NCBI GenBank assembly: GCA_000802045.1
Contig: JUEF01000126.1
Coordinates: forward strand, 1-64,000
Direction: 5' to 3'
DNA from: Peptococcaceae bacterium BICA1-8
GTDB lineage: Bacteria; Bacillota; Peptococcia; Peptococcales; BICA1-8
DNA length: 64,000 nucleotides
The notes under the pieces were generated by a model that saw only the letters and a list, made by a program, of their open reading frames with translations, was not told the DNA's origin and made no database searches. Position numbers and translations under genes: made by a program. Positions 16,115 to 24,909 of the stretch are shown one piece after another; position 1 is the first letter of the stretch; the number at the start of each line of letters is the position of its first letter.

Positions 16115-17479
16115 ATGAATAGAAAACATCTCGTTCAAATAACCATTTTTACTTTTGCCATATTTCAGGTTGTTTACTACTTCTATCCCTCTGAGTTTAT
16201 TTTTTATTTAAGTATTATAGTTTTACTTTATGTATTGTCCCAAGCTATGATTAATATGCCGAAAATTAATAAAAGTGTATGCATCGGTTTGTTTATACTA
16301 GGTTCTGCCTTAATGATTTATGCAGATGCTGCGCCAGCAGTCTGGATCAAAGGTCTTGGGAAAAATGGTTTGCTTATTGCACTTTTTGTTTGTGCACCTA
16401 TGCTTAATATACCTTTTACCTATGAAGACTATCAATCAGAGCTAAAAAATATAGCCAAAGTTTATTTACATACTATGATACCCTTCTATTTATTGATCTC
16501 AATTCCAACCCATATCTTTGCTGCACTAACTGGTTTTGCAGCATTTGTAATTATGTATAATCTATTCCAGGAAACCAGCAAGCTTTATAATTCTGAAGAT
16601 ATTTTTATTGCCACCTTAGGGCGTAGCTACGCGTCCTCCGGTTTCTGGGGGAGTTCTTGGGTTTCCGTGCTTCTGGTTGTTTCAGAATTAGGAATTCCCT
16701 GGTATCGGATTATTCCCATTGGTATGATTTTCACGGTTGTATCCATATCCATCAACCTTATCAGTATTAAAATAAAGATGTTTAAGGAGCCAAAACGTTA
16801 CCCCCGGTTGCAACCAGACAAAGAAGCTGTGGTGGATTGGAGTAAAATTTTTACGGCGCTTAGCTTGGCTATTCTGATCGTGTTCATTACTCTTACTATT
16901 AATATTTATACTGGCTGGAAACTTTTATCTATCATTCCGCTGGTAGCATGCGCATTTCCCCTAGCAGTAGCCTTGGTTCAAAAGAAAATGCCAGAATATA
17001 CAAATGGTCTTAAAAGCTATTATGAGAATTCCCTTTATAAAAGCCAAACGGAGGTTACACTTTTCACTGCAGCTGGATTTCTTGCAACTGCTCTCGAAAT
17101 ATCCGGGGTTAGCGCTTTAATCCCTAAGATAATTCCTGATTTTTTGATTAATTATCCGCCACTGCTTATTGGCTCCCTCATGCTGCTAGTAATTATTCCC
17201 GGTCAGATGGGAATTCATCCGGTGGCAACAGGAACAGCTATGGTAGTAGCAATCGTGCCAGCTTCAATTGGTTTAGCTGTACCGACCTTCGCCTGGACGA
17301 TCATCTGCGCATGGTTGCTTTCAAATATGCTTTCTCCCTTTTCTGCTCTAAATCTGACTCTTTCCGGGCTGGCAGGTCGTCCTTCTTGGGAAGTGGGTTT
17401 GGGGTTAAGCTGGCGTTATGGTCTGGTCTGCTTAATTGTTTATAGCCTAATGGTTAGCGTAATTGGACCTATGTTATAA
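16115..17479 (+). CDS. Polytopic permease-like membrane protein, substrate unknown
   Basis: A 454-residue protein of about twelve hydrophobic segments. The C-terminal half contains PGQMGIHPVATGTAMVVAIV and MLSPFSALNLTLSGLAGRPS, motifs reminiscent of ion-transporter-superfamily carriers (hairpin loops with conserved Pro/Gly and Ser/Thr). An acidic TLFTAAGFLATALEISG segment lies near residue 315. I recognise no named family with certainty. It follows the histidine kinase by 76 bases and could be its target. The AAGGACC before the ATG at 16,115 is a modest ribosome binding site. Confidence 0.7.
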   Translation: MNRKHLVQITIFTFAIFQVVYYFYPSEFIFYLSIIVLLYVLSQAMINMPKINKSVCIGLFILGSALMIYADAAPAVWIKGLGKNGLLIALFVCAPMLNIPFTYEDYQSELKNIAKVYLHTMIPFYLLISIPTHIFAALTGFAAFVIMYNLFQETSKLYNSEDIFIATLGRSYASSGFWGSSWVSVLLVVSELGIPWYRIIPIGMIFTVVSISINLISIKIKMFKEPKRYPRLQPDKEAVVDWSKIFTALSLAILIVFITLTINIYTGWKLLSIIPLVACAFPLAVALVQKKMPEYTNGLKSYYENSLYKSQTEVTLFTAAGFLATALEISGVSALIPKIIPDFLINYPPLLIGSLMLLVIIPGQMGIHPVATGTAMVVAIVPASIGLAVPTFAWTIICAWLLSNMLSPFSALNLTLSGLAGRPSWEVGLGLSWRYGLVCLIVYSLMVSVIGPML

Positions 17480-17614
17480 AGATGATTACCTGAAGATATC
17501 AATGAAGGCTTAACAACTATCAATATTTTGGGGAAGTATTAATGACTATCAGGGATGGAGAGATTAAGTACTCAGCTAAGTAAAATTAATTTTGAGTTTT
17601 ATAGGAGGGTAATT

Positions 17615-18535
17615 ATGAAGGCTATTTCCATTTTAGGTTGGATTTTGCGTTTTATTGTACTTGTCGTGTTGTTCAACGTTTTTTTCATCGGTGGGTCACA
17701 GGCTGTTTCTGGACTAATACCAAATATTAATTCAGAGCCAGGGCTTGTATCGGCTGTAACTGGTATTTTAGTTATTGGTATTTTCAACACACTACTTGTG
17801 ATGGGGCTGGTTTTAAGCTCCCGCTGGAGAGGCTGGAAACTAGCCTTAGGATTGTCCTTTGCCTATTATGGTGCAGTGACATTCATAATGCAGATTGAAA
17901 CATGGTATTTCCTGACTAATATTACGGTTGGAGCGCAACTCTTACCGCGTTTGTTTATTATGGGTATTCCGACCGCGTTCCTCTTTGTTCCACTGGGGGT
18001 ATGGGTTTTGGGTAAAAGCCGTGGAAAGGACGACGATATAGCGTCTAATCCAGCACTTATCATGCCTGTGAAACAGTGGGCATTAAAGTTGGTCTTTATC
18101 GCTATGGCCTATCTTGCCCTGTATTGGAGTGCTGGATATTTCATTGCCTGGCAAAACCCGGAATTGCGTTCTTTTTATGGGAGCCCGGGAGAAATTCTGC
18201 CTTTTTGGACGCATACTATCAATACCTTGCAGATAGATCCTTGGTTATTCCCCTTCCAGATTCTTCGCGCCTTAGTTTGGACGTTGTGCGCTTTGCCGGT
18301 TATTCGTGGTTCAAAGATCAATGCATGGTGGACTGCCATCCTTGTAGGTCTACTCTTCAGTATTCCGCAGAATATTGGACACATTATGGAAAACCCACTT
18401 ATTCCAATTGCAAGCATACGCATGAGTCACATGATAGAGACTTTTTCCTCCACATTTATTTTTGGTCTGATCGTAGTATGGATGCTACATCGTGAGCACA
18501 AGTCGGTAAGTGATTTGTTGGGAATAGACCATTAA
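17615..18535 (+). CDS. Multi-pass membrane protein of unknown function
   Basis: 306 residues starting at ATG 17,615, 7 bases after TAGGAGGG; an upstream in-frame start at 17,555 adds a segment without a ribosome binding site. About eight hydrophobic helices are visible (for example ILRFIVLVVLFNVFFIGGSQ and the segment ending FIFGLIVVWMLH). Polar features inside the membrane part include ETWYFLTN and QNIGHIMENPLIPIASIRMS. No family is recognised. Downstream spacing to the pentapeptide gene is about 80 bases, so co-transcription is possible. Confidence 0.7.
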   Translation: MKAISILGWILRFIVLVVLFNVFFIGGSQAVSGLIPNINSEPGLVSAVTGILVIGIFNTLLVMGLVLSSRWRGWKLALGLSFAYYGAVTFIMQIETWYFLTNITVGAQLLPRLFIMGIPTAFLFVPLGVWVLGKSRGKDDDIASNPALIMPVKQWALKLVFIAMAYLALYWSAGYFIAWQNPELRSFYGSPGEILPFWTHTINTLQIDPWLFPFQILRALVWTLCALPVIRGSKINAWWTAILVGLLFSIPQNIGHIMENPLIPIASIRMSHMIETFSSTFIFGLIVVWMLHREHKSVSDLLGIDH

Positions 18536-18609
18536 ATTCTTTAATAATGAACATTAGCAGGAAAAAGAATAACAGCAGCAAGGAATATTTATTGTGGGAT
18601 TGTGAGGTG

Positions 18610-18628
18610 ATGGATATGGAATATCCAT
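18610..18628 (+). promoter_or_regulatory. Hairpin covering the start codons of the pentapeptide gene
   Basis: ATGGATAT-GGA-ATATCCAT is a perfect 8-bp inverted repeat that encloses both candidate ATG codons (18,610 and 18,616), so RNA folding here could hide the start site. Confidence 0.4.
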
Positions 18629-19518
18629 ATGAGAATAAGGGGAACCAGATAGCCAAGGATCACGAATATTTAGTACCTTTCCCTGATAAGAGTCGCCGCA
18701 ATCTGCGAGCTGACTGCAAAAATTGTTTCGGTTTGTGTTGTGTCGCACTGTACTTTTCAGCTTCAGAAGGGTTCCCAGTCGACAAAGACGCAGGTCAACC
18801 TTGCCTCAACCTGCAACCAGACTTTAGCTGTTGTGTTCACGAAAGCCTCATGGACCTGGGACTTAAAGGTTGCATCTCTTTTGATTGCTTTGGCGCAGGG
18901 CCAAAGGTTGCTCAAGTAAACTTCAGTGGACACGATTGGCGGAAAACCCCTGAATCCGCGGAGAAAATGTTCAAGATATTTCTAATCATGGGGCAGCTTC
19001 ATGAGTTACTCTGGTATTTGACAGAAGCACTGACGTTAAAACCAGCTCGTCCTATCCATGTTGCCTTGAAACTCATGCTCGACGAGACGGAACGCCTAAC
19101 TCATCTCAGCCCCGATTCTCTCATGGAACTGGACGTAGCAGCCCACAGAGCAAATGTTAATACTCTATTCCTAAAGACCAGTGAACTTGTCCGAGCCGAA
19201 GCTCGTAGCGGGCAGAAGACCCCTTCGAGGCATAAAAAGATTCTTGGCCGAGGATTAGACCTTAGTGGGGCAGACCTCAGACGAACCGATATGAGAGGGA
19301 AAAATTTGAGAGGAGCCTACCTTATTGCGGCTGATCTTAGCGGAGTCGATTTGTGTGGAGCTGATCTTATCGGGGCTGATTTGCGAGATGCTAACCTCAG
19401 AGGAGCGAATCTAACTGATAGTATCTTTCTAACCCAAGCCCAGATTAACACGGCGAAGGGGGATACTGGGACAAAATTACCCCCATCACTATCTCACCCA
19501 AAACACTGGGGACTTTAA
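18616..19518 (+). CDS. Pentapeptide-repeat protein with Cys-rich N-terminal domain
   Basis: About 301 residues from ATG 18,616 (or 18,610), behind GAGGTG. The N-terminal domain has clustered cysteines: RADCKNCFGLCCVALYF, then QPCLNLQPDFSCCVH and GCISFDCFGAGPKVAQ, suggesting a bound metal or Fe-S cluster as in CxxCxxxCC (YkgJ-like) proteins. A helical middle follows. The C-terminal third (about residues 226-290) is a right-handed beta helix of pentapeptide repeats (LSGADLRRTDMRGKNLRGAY; DLCGADLIGADLRDANLRGA). The last codons (KHWGL and stop) run into a CACTGGGGAC REP-like sequence. The molecular role of this family is unknown. Confidence 0.85.
   Translation: MEYPYENKGNQIAKDHEYLVPFPDKSRRNLRADCKNCFGLCCVALYFSASEGFPVDKDAGQPCLNLQPDFSCCVHESLMDLGLKGCISFDCFGAGPKVAQVNFSGHDWRKTPESAEKMFKIFLIMGQLHELLWYLTEALTLKPARPIHVALKLMLDETERLTHLSPDSLMELDVAAHRANVNTLFLKTSELVRAEARSGQKTPSRHKKILGRGLDLSGADLRRTDMRGKNLRGAYLIAADLSGVDLCGADLIGADLRDANLRGANLTDSIFLTQAQINTAKGDTGTKLPPSLSHPKHWGL
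19500..19516 (+). repeat. REP-like partial copy 9 at a gene end
   Basis: AAACACTGGGGACTTTA matches the 5' half of the dispersed repeat (AGCACTGGGGACGG). It supplies the last codons and stop of the pentapeptide gene. Confidence 0.4.
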
Positions 19519-19556
19519 CACAAGGGGGTATTGACGCCCATTGGCTTATACAACTT

Positions 19557-19682
19557 AATATGCTATTGTGGAAAGGCCCTTAGAGGCCTTATTTTTGTCG
19601 AAATTAAGGGAAATTTTGGGGAAGGAAAGTAAAGAGTAGGAACGGAATACTTAGCATTATGTAATGATTTTGTTATTGATGG
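19557..19682 (+). repeat. Duplicated intergenic element, copy B
   Basis: Second copy of the element at 4650. It opens with the hairpin AAGGCC-CTTAGA-GGCCTT, continues TTTTTGTCGAAATTAAGGGA, AATTTTGGGGAAGGAAAGTA, and ends near GGAACGGAATACTTAG. It lies directly upstream of the phzF-like gene, whose ribosome binding site may lie at its end. Confidence 0.7.
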
Positions 19683-19692
19683 GAAGGAAGGG

Positions 19693-20601
19693 ATGAAATT
19701 TATGAGAAAATTTGATTTTAAGAAAATTGATGCCTTTGCTACTAGTAAATCCGATGGAAATCCTGCAGGATATATAAAGCTAAGTTCAAAAGATAGTATT
19801 AATAAGGATGAAATGCAAAGGATAGCAAAAGAGTTAAAAGGGTTTGTAAATGAAGTTGGTTATATTTATAGGGAAAGTGATAACACGTTTTCATTAAAAT
19901 ACTATTCATCGGAACGCGAAGTTGAATTTTGTGGGCATGCAACAATTGCAATAATGTATGATCTAATAAAAAATAGTAAGGAATTGATGGATAGGCAAGT
20001 AATTAATATTATAACAAATAAAGGAAATTTGATTGTAGAAAATAAAATTTTAAGTGATGATGCTGTCTTTATAATGTCTCCAACTCCAGAGTTTAGGACA
20101 GTAAAAATTCAGAGCAAAGAAGTTGCAGACGCATTAAATATTAATATTAATGCTATTGGTAATAAGTTTGATTCATCAATTGTAAATGCTGGATTAGAGA
20201 CCTTAATAATTCCCATCAACTCTTTGAAATCAATATTAAGTATTAATCCTGAAATTGATACACTTAGGAATTTTTGTATAAAAGTGGGTATAGATATAAT
20301 CGAAGTTTTTTGTGAAGAAACATATGACAAAAAAAGTAATTTTAGATCAAGAGTATTTGCACCAACATTTGGTTACTTGGAAGACCCTGCTACAGGGTCT
20401 GGGAATTCTGCATTTGGGTACTATCTTATAAAAAACAACTTATGGAAGGGAGATTCCCTAATAATAGAACAAAATGGAATCAAAGAGAGATACAATATTG
20501 TAAAATTAAGAAAAGGATTAGATGATGATGGAAATACTCGAGTTCTTTTCGGGGGTGGAGCAATTACAAGAATAGAAGGTAAGTATAATCTATGGACCTG
20601 A
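19693..20601 (+). CDS. PhzF-family isomerase-like protein
   Basis: A 302-residue protein of the PhzF / diaminopimelate-epimerase-like fold. The N terminus has KKIDAFATSKSDGNPAGYI, followed by the catalytic-region motif REVEFCGHATIA (about 75-86) and, in the second lobe, EDPATGSGNSAFGYYL (about 230-245). The conserved GNPAG and GSGNSA loops match. The usual acidic catalytic residue is expected near residue 45 (NEVGYI); in PhzF this is Glu45. Most family members catalyse an unknown isomerisation. ATG 19,693 or 19,702 could be the start. It is monocistronic, behind a copy of the duplicated element. Confidence 0.85.
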   Translation: MKFMRKFDFKKIDAFATSKSDGNPAGYIKLSSKDSINKDEMQRIAKELKGFVNEVGYIYRESDNTFSLKYYSSEREVEFCGHATIAIMYDLIKNSKELMDRQVINIITNKGNLIVENKILSDDAVFIMSPTPEFRTVKIQSKEVADALNININAIGNKFDSSIVNAGLETLIIPINSLKSILSINPEIDTLRNFCIKVGIDIIEVFCEETYDKKSNFRSRVFAPTFGYLEDPATGSGNSAFGYYLIKNNLWKGDSLIIEQNGIKERYNIVKLRKGLDDDGNTRVLFGGGAITRIEGKYNLWT

Positions 20602-20792
20602 TCAAAGAACTCGAATTACAGAAAATACAAAAAGAGTAGTGCTCACCGTAGATGAATCATGGAAGGTAGCCTATAAGTGATTAGAAATTTAAGGTTGGAT
20701 CCAATAAAATAAATTTAATAGAAACTGAGGATAATGATAAACTATGATTTTAGAAGAGGATTTATTAAATAAAAACAAAGCTGGTGGGATAA

Positions 20793-21449
20793 TTGAAGAT
20801 ATGTACCTTTAATATACAGCACTGTGTGAGAACAGCCCCAGGTTTAATTGGAAAGTACATAAAGGAGTTAAATATAGATATAGCTGTCTTGCAGGAAGTT
20901 GATAAATACGCAGCTAGGTCAAATTATATTGATCAGGTTGAGGTAATCAAGGAAAATGCGGGGATGGGATTTGCGGCCTTTTATAGTTGCTTAAAATTTA
21001 AAGATGGCGGCGAATATGGGATTGCGTTATTAACAAAAAACACGCCTATTAGTATAGAGGTATTAAATTTATCAGTTAAAGGGGATAGGGAACCTAGGGG
21101 AGCGATATTATTGAAAACTGCTGACCAGAATAAGGAGTTTTATTGTTGCGGTACCCATCTATCTACTATATCTAAATATGCTAAAATGCAGCTGGAAAAA
21201 ACACTTTATTCTTTAGAGAATAGAAAATTGCCCTGGATATTAGCCGGAGATTTTAATATAGAGGATACCAAGGAGCTTCGCCCAGATGCTAGTTTTGAAG
21301 CCAACAGTTTACCTACTTGGCCGGTAGACAATCCCCAAAAAAAGATTGACCACGTACTTTGTTCAGAAACATTTAAAAATAGGGTGAAAAGCCAGGTAGT
21401 ATGTAATGAGGCACTTTCGGACCATTGTATTCTTGTTGCTAATTTTTAA
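20793..21449 (+). CDS. Endonuclease/exonuclease/phosphatase-family protein
   Basis: A 218-residue protein with the DNase I-like metal-dependent fold: KICTFNIQHC at the N terminus, LQEVDKYA (catalytic Glu, about 35), GTHLST, LAGDFNIED (about 150-158) and the terminal SDHCILVANF (catalytic Asp-His). All expected active-site motifs are present. Substrates in this superfamily range from DNA to phospholipids, and nothing here separates them; there is no signal peptide. The start appears to be TTG at 20,793 after GGTGGGA. It is monocistronic. Confidence 0.85.
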   Translation: MKICTFNIQHCVRTAPGLIGKYIKELNIDIAVLQEVDKYAARSNYIDQVEVIKENAGMGFAAFYSCLKFKDGGEYGIALLTKNTPISIEVLNLSVKGDREPRGAILLKTADQNKEFYCCGTHLSTISKYAKMQLEKTLYSLENRKLPWILAGDFNIEDTKELRPDASFEANSLPTWPVDNPQKKIDHVLCSETFKNRVKSQVVCNEALSDHCILVANF

Positions 21450-21627
21450 TAATTGAGGAAAGGTAGGGGTGCTAGTTGTTGTGAGCCAATTACCTGCAAA
21501 TTTAAAAGAGAGCAGAATTAGTCATCAACCAACATGCTGATGGTATAAAAGAGGAATACACGTACCATTGGTTAACTGATCATGGAAAGTCCCAAAGGTA
21601 GGAAATGATAGTAAAGGGCGTTTTAGC

Positions 21628-22533
21628 TTATTTTGGCTTACTTATAAACATCTGGGTAAATAAATATCCATACCTATCACTTTTCCTCATTCCTATTCCA
21701 ATATGAGTAAACTGAGAATGCAGAATATTTTTCCTATGGCCCGATGAATTCATTAATGCGTCGTGGGCTTTTTGGACGGTTGAATTTCCAGCGAGGTTTT
21801 CTCCTGCATATATATACTTAACTCCAAACTCATCCAGCATGTCAAAAGGACTACCATAGGTTGGTGAATTATGGCTAAAGTAATTGTTATCAACCATATC
21901 CTGAGATTTAATTCTTGCTACTTGTCTAACTTGACTGTCCATAGCTAATGGAGATAAATTATTTTTAGCCCTTTCGGAATTTACCAAAGAGAGCATTTGG
22001 TCTTCCAGAGATGGCAAGTTATTGTCTGTATCTTGTCTTGGTTCATTAGCATCAGGTCCAGGAACTACTCTATCTGGTGTTTCATCAGCATTTGGTTCAC
22101 CTGCAATGTCCCTGTCAACTGGTGGTTCTGGTTCTAATGGTGACTCATTTTCGGTACGGTCATTTTCAGGAAGGTTAGGTTGCTTTTCTTCTACAACTAT
22201 AGGTGTAACATCTTCTACTGAAATAGCACCGACATAATTATTAACTAATTGAACTGTATACCAATCTCTAAATTTACCAACTACATCTACAACATCACCT
22301 TTGTTTAAGGTTGCTACAATTGGAAAATCCGAAGAATAGCCTGCTCTTACCTTTGAATTATTATTCACTACTCTTACTTTTTCAATAACACCTTTATCAA
22401 ATATTGATGACTCCTTTGTTTCAAGATCTATTTGCTTATTATCTTCGGGAATAATTTTTTTCTGAGGAGTTTGAGTACAAGCAAATGAGGCAAGGATGCT
22501 AGCTATTAACAAAATAATAAATGCTCTTTTCAA
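21628..22533 (-). CDS. Surface lipoprotein with SH3b and CAP (SCP/YkwD) domains
   Basis: A 301-residue exported protein. A lipobox (LASFAC, Cys near 19) predicts anchoring. Residues about 52-112 form a bacterial SH3 domain (VRVVNNNSKVRAGYSSDF; GDVVDVVGKFRDWYTVQLVN), likely to bind cell wall. A Pro/Glu/Asp-rich linker follows (about 115-175). The C-terminal CAP domain (about 180-301) contains VNSERAKNNLSPL, YFSHNSPTYGSPFDML, AGENLAGN and MNSSGHRKNILHSQFTHIGI, like YkwD/SafA-type proteins in spore formers. CAP-domain function in bacteria is not settled. AGGAGGAA precedes the ATG. Confidence 0.92.
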   Translation of the reverse strand: MKRAFIILLIASILASFACTQTPQKKIIPEDNKQIDLETKESSIFDKGVIEKVRVVNNNSKVRAGYSSDFPIVATLNKGDVVDVVGKFRDWYTVQLVNNYVGAISVEDVTPIVVEEKQPNLPENDRTENESPLEPEPPVDRDIAGEPNADETPDRVVPGPDANEPRQDTDNNLPSLEDQMLSLVNSERAKNNLSPLAMDSQVRQVARIKSQDMVDNNYFSHNSPTYGSPFDMLDEFGVKYIYAGENLAGNSTVQKAHDALMNSSGHRKNILHSQFTHIGIGMRKSDRYGYLFTQMFISKPK

Positions 22534-22624
22534 TTAAAATTCCTCCTAAGATTAAATTTTCTTATTTAGTCTCTGCTATTCCGCCCACGAGCATTCCTGC
22601 TGGTCGTGTTTTTTTGGAACAATT

Positions 22625-22646
22625 CGGGGACGGTTCTTGACTTGCG
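22625..22646 (+). repeat. REP-like dispersed repeat, copy 10
   Basis: GGGGACGGTTCTTGACTTGC, the copy I use as consensus. It lies in the 277-base gap between the CAP lipoprotein and the flavin reductase gene. Confidence 0.75.
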
Positions 22647-22810
22647 CAAAAATTAAAGGGTATATAAACTGATTAATAGAGTAATTTGCAGAAAGTTAAT
22701 TTATTGCCTAGAATAACTAAGAGGTTAATACAACTACTACGTGGTAATAGATAACATAAGAATTGCTGTCTATACGTGACGAAGAAATGGGTTTAATTAG
22801 GAGGACTATT

Positions 22811-23386
22811 ATGCAAGTTTTGCTTTTAAATGGTTCAAGTAAAGATGATGCCTTTTCTCAACAGTTATGTGATATTTTTGTCAATGAGCTTGAGAAACAT
22901 GATAACAAAGTTGAAGTCATAGAGCTTTGCGATACTAAAATTGAAAGTTGCCTCGGGTGCTTTGGTTGCTGGGTAAAAACACCTGGTATTTGCGTAATAA
23001 ATGATGCAGGACGAGACTTAGCCAAGTCTGTCGTACAGAGTGATCTGGTTATTTCTGTTTCGTTAGTTACTTTTGGGGGATATTCTTACGAACTAAAAAA
23101 AGCACTTGACCGCCTAATACCAATTATTTCACCATTTTTTAAAAAGATTAATGGTGAGGTGCATCATAAACCACGATATAAACGTTACCCAAAGGCCATA
23201 AGTATAGGTACCCTAACCGAAAACAAACAAGAGTTAATTGATACTTTTCAGTATCTTGTTAAGAGGAATGCAATTAATATGCATAGCCCAGTTTACTTAA
23301 GTAGGGTATTTTTGAATAGCGAAGCGGTCCAAGGTTTAAGACAAGAGGTTTTTGAAGTTCTTAAGGAAGCGGGGGCAGTTAAATGA
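22811..23386 (+). CDS. NAD(P)H-dependent FMN reductase-like flavoprotein
   Basis: 191 residues from ATG 22,811, seven bases after TAGGAGG; an in-frame start at 22,763 is less likely. The flavodoxin-like fold starts with QVLLLNGSSKDDAFS, the FMN phosphate loop, and contains SCLGCFGCWVKTPGICVIND, the Cys-rich segment typical of iron-sulfur flavoproteins and multimeric NADPH-FMN reductases. Its 3' end overlaps the next gene by 4 bases (ATGA), so the two proteins are probably made together. The physiological substrate is unknown. Confidence 0.85.
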   Translation: MQVLLLNGSSKDDAFSQQLCDIFVNELEKHDNKVEVIELCDTKIESCLGCFGCWVKTPGICVINDAGRDLAKSVVQSDLVISVSLVTFGGYSYELKKALDRLIPIISPFFKKINGEVHHKPRYKRYPKAISIGTLTENKQELIDTFQYLVKRNAINMHSPVYLSRVFLNSEAVQGLRQEVFEVLKEAGAVK

Positions 23387-23937
23387 ATAAAAGAGCATTG
23401 TTATTAATAGGCAGCCTGAAACCAGCCTCAAGTACTTCTGAAGCAGTCGGAAATTATCTATTGGATAAATTGCGTCAATATGATATTAAAGGAGAGAAGA
23501 TTAAACTCATTCAAATACTAAAACATGAAGATGGAATTAATGAACTGATTTCGGCTATAAACAATTGTGATATTTTGATTCTATCATCCCCTCTATATTT
23601 GGACAGTGCTCCAGCAATAGTCACTAAAGCAATGGAGTTGATAAGTAACGAAAGAAAAAGTCGCGAACATATAAAAAGACCGAGAATGATAGCTATTTGT
23701 AATTCCGGCTTTCCTGAGGCCCACCAAAATAACACAGCTCTAAGTATATATCGCCACTTTGCAAACGCGTCGAGTTTTGAATGGGCTGGGGGGCTTGCTT
23801 TGGGTGGTGGAGGTTCGATTGACAGTCGCCCCATAGATAGTCTAGGAGGAATGGTAAGGAATGTAGTAAAGTCGTTGGATCTTACAGCGGCAGCTATTGC
23901 AGGCGGTGAGCATATTCCGGAGGAAGCAATAAATTAA
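23383..23937 (+). CDS. Second flavodoxin-like NAD(P)H oxidoreductase
   Basis: A 184-residue protein with a flavodoxin-like fold: RALLLIGSLKPASSTSEAVG at the phosphate loop and ILILSSPLYLDSAPAIVTKA (about 62-81) as the second flavin-contact segment. It lacks the Cys-rich segment of its upstream partner. The C-terminal GGLALGGGGSIDSRPIDSLG is unusually glycine-rich. The 4-base overlap with the upstream gene suggests a two-subunit flavoenzyme or two consecutive steps. Confidence 0.8.
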   Translation: MNKRALLLIGSLKPASSTSEAVGNYLLDKLRQYDIKGEKIKLIQILKHEDGINELISAINNCDILILSSPLYLDSAPAIVTKAMELISNERKSREHIKRPRMIAICNSGFPEAHQNNTALSIYRHFANASSFEWAGGLALGGGGSIDSRPIDSLGGMVRNVVKSLDLTAAAIAGGEHIPEEAIN

Positions 23938-24095
23938 TGGCTAAACCATTTGTTCCTCATTGGTTATATTTTATATTTGGTCAGTTTGGCTGGCGAATTC
24001 AAGCAAAAAAATATGGGGTTCAAAAAAACCTTAATGACCGGCCGTATGAAGTAAATTAAATTAAATTAAATTAACTTAAGTTAAATTAAATTATG

Positions 24096-24611
24096 TTAAT
24101 ATAACTTAAGTTCCCAACGTTCTTCTGTTAAATCTTTTCCCCACAAGAAATGTGACTTGCTTTCTGTTAATTCAAATCCAAAATTTTGATATAGATAACG
24201 GGCAGCTTTTAAAAAGTCAATAGTCAATAGAAATACTGTTTTATAATTTTGAGATTTACAGAAGCTAACTGCAGTAGTCATTAAATTTCTACCTAGACCA
24301 AAACCTCTAAATTTCGGATCAATTATAAACCATCTGAGTTGTGCACTATTATGGTCAACTTTAATAATTGCAATAGCACCAACAATATGATTACCATATT
24401 CCGCTACCCAAATCATACTTCCTTGTTTATCCTTAGTATCTAAAAAAGTTGCCATGCTAGGCAAAACATATTGCTCAAATGATTCAGCATCAAAAGCGTA
24501 CTCGCTTTCATAAAGCCTACAATGCATAAAATCAATATAGCCTAGATCCCCAGGTTTATAATTGCGAATATGAATATTATTAATGTCATGAACTCTTGAA
24601 ATTTTATCCAT
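24096..24611 (-). CDS. GNAT-family N-acetyltransferase
   Basis: About 171 residues. ATG at 24,611 is preferred over the GTG at 24,620, since AAAAGGG lies 8 bases before it. Acetyl-CoA binding motif A is RWFIIDPKFRGFGLGRNLMT (about 91-111), with motif B near YKTVFLLTIDFLKAARYLYQ and NFGFELTE. This arrangement matches the acetyltransferase domain found alone or joined to MarR domains. The acceptor is unknown. The gap after its 3' end (23,938-24,095) is AT-rich with repeated ATTAA units. Confidence 0.88.
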   Translation of the reverse strand: MDKISRVHDINNIHIRNYKPGDLGYIDFMHCRLYESEYAFDAESFEQYVLPSMATFLDTKDKQGSMIWVAEYGNHIVGAIAIIKVDHNSAQLRWFIIDPKFRGFGLGRNLMTTAVSFCKSQNYKTVFLLTIDFLKAARYLYQNFGFELTESKSHFLWGKDLTEERWELKLY

Positions 24612-24909
24612 TAAGTACACCCTTTTAAAGTCCTTTTGTTATATAATACCAATTAGACATGACTAAAGTAAACTAAAATATTGGTATTAAAATCAACTGA
24701 GTTTTTAATTGTCTATGTTGAAGACTCAATGGGAGAATAAAAACAGATTAATCTTATGGAATTGAAGTAACGGGTACATACATTTATCGGTGCAAGATGA
24801 GAGAATTCTATGGTTCATTGATGAAGATGAGGCTGAGGAAAAATATACCTCGATAGAAAAGGTCTTGACGTGATGCTTTGAAATTTTCAATACTGGAGGA
24901 AAATAATTT

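Noticed and set aside
21500..21600. Short open tail (ELVINQHADGIKEEYTYHWL) before the CAP lipoprotein gene.
   Set aside because: No start or ribosome binding site, and a stop lies just upstream; cannot be called a gene.
24054..24100. ATTAA-type tandem repeats after the GNAT gene.
   Set aside because: Low-complexity AT tract; no sign of a regulated array or CRISPR-like spacing.
24645..24688. AATACCAAT/ATTGGTATT inverted repeat upstream of the GNAT gene.
   Set aside because: Could be an operator, but with a 26-base gap in AT-rich sequence the evidence is too weak.
24750..24873. Possible gene remnant reading GIEVTGTYIYRCK and, in another frame, FIDEDEAEEKYTSIEKVLT; the first recalls the start of Cas4.
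   Set aside because: Too short, in two frames, with no other cas gene or CRISPR repeat in the window; similarity is not distinctive.
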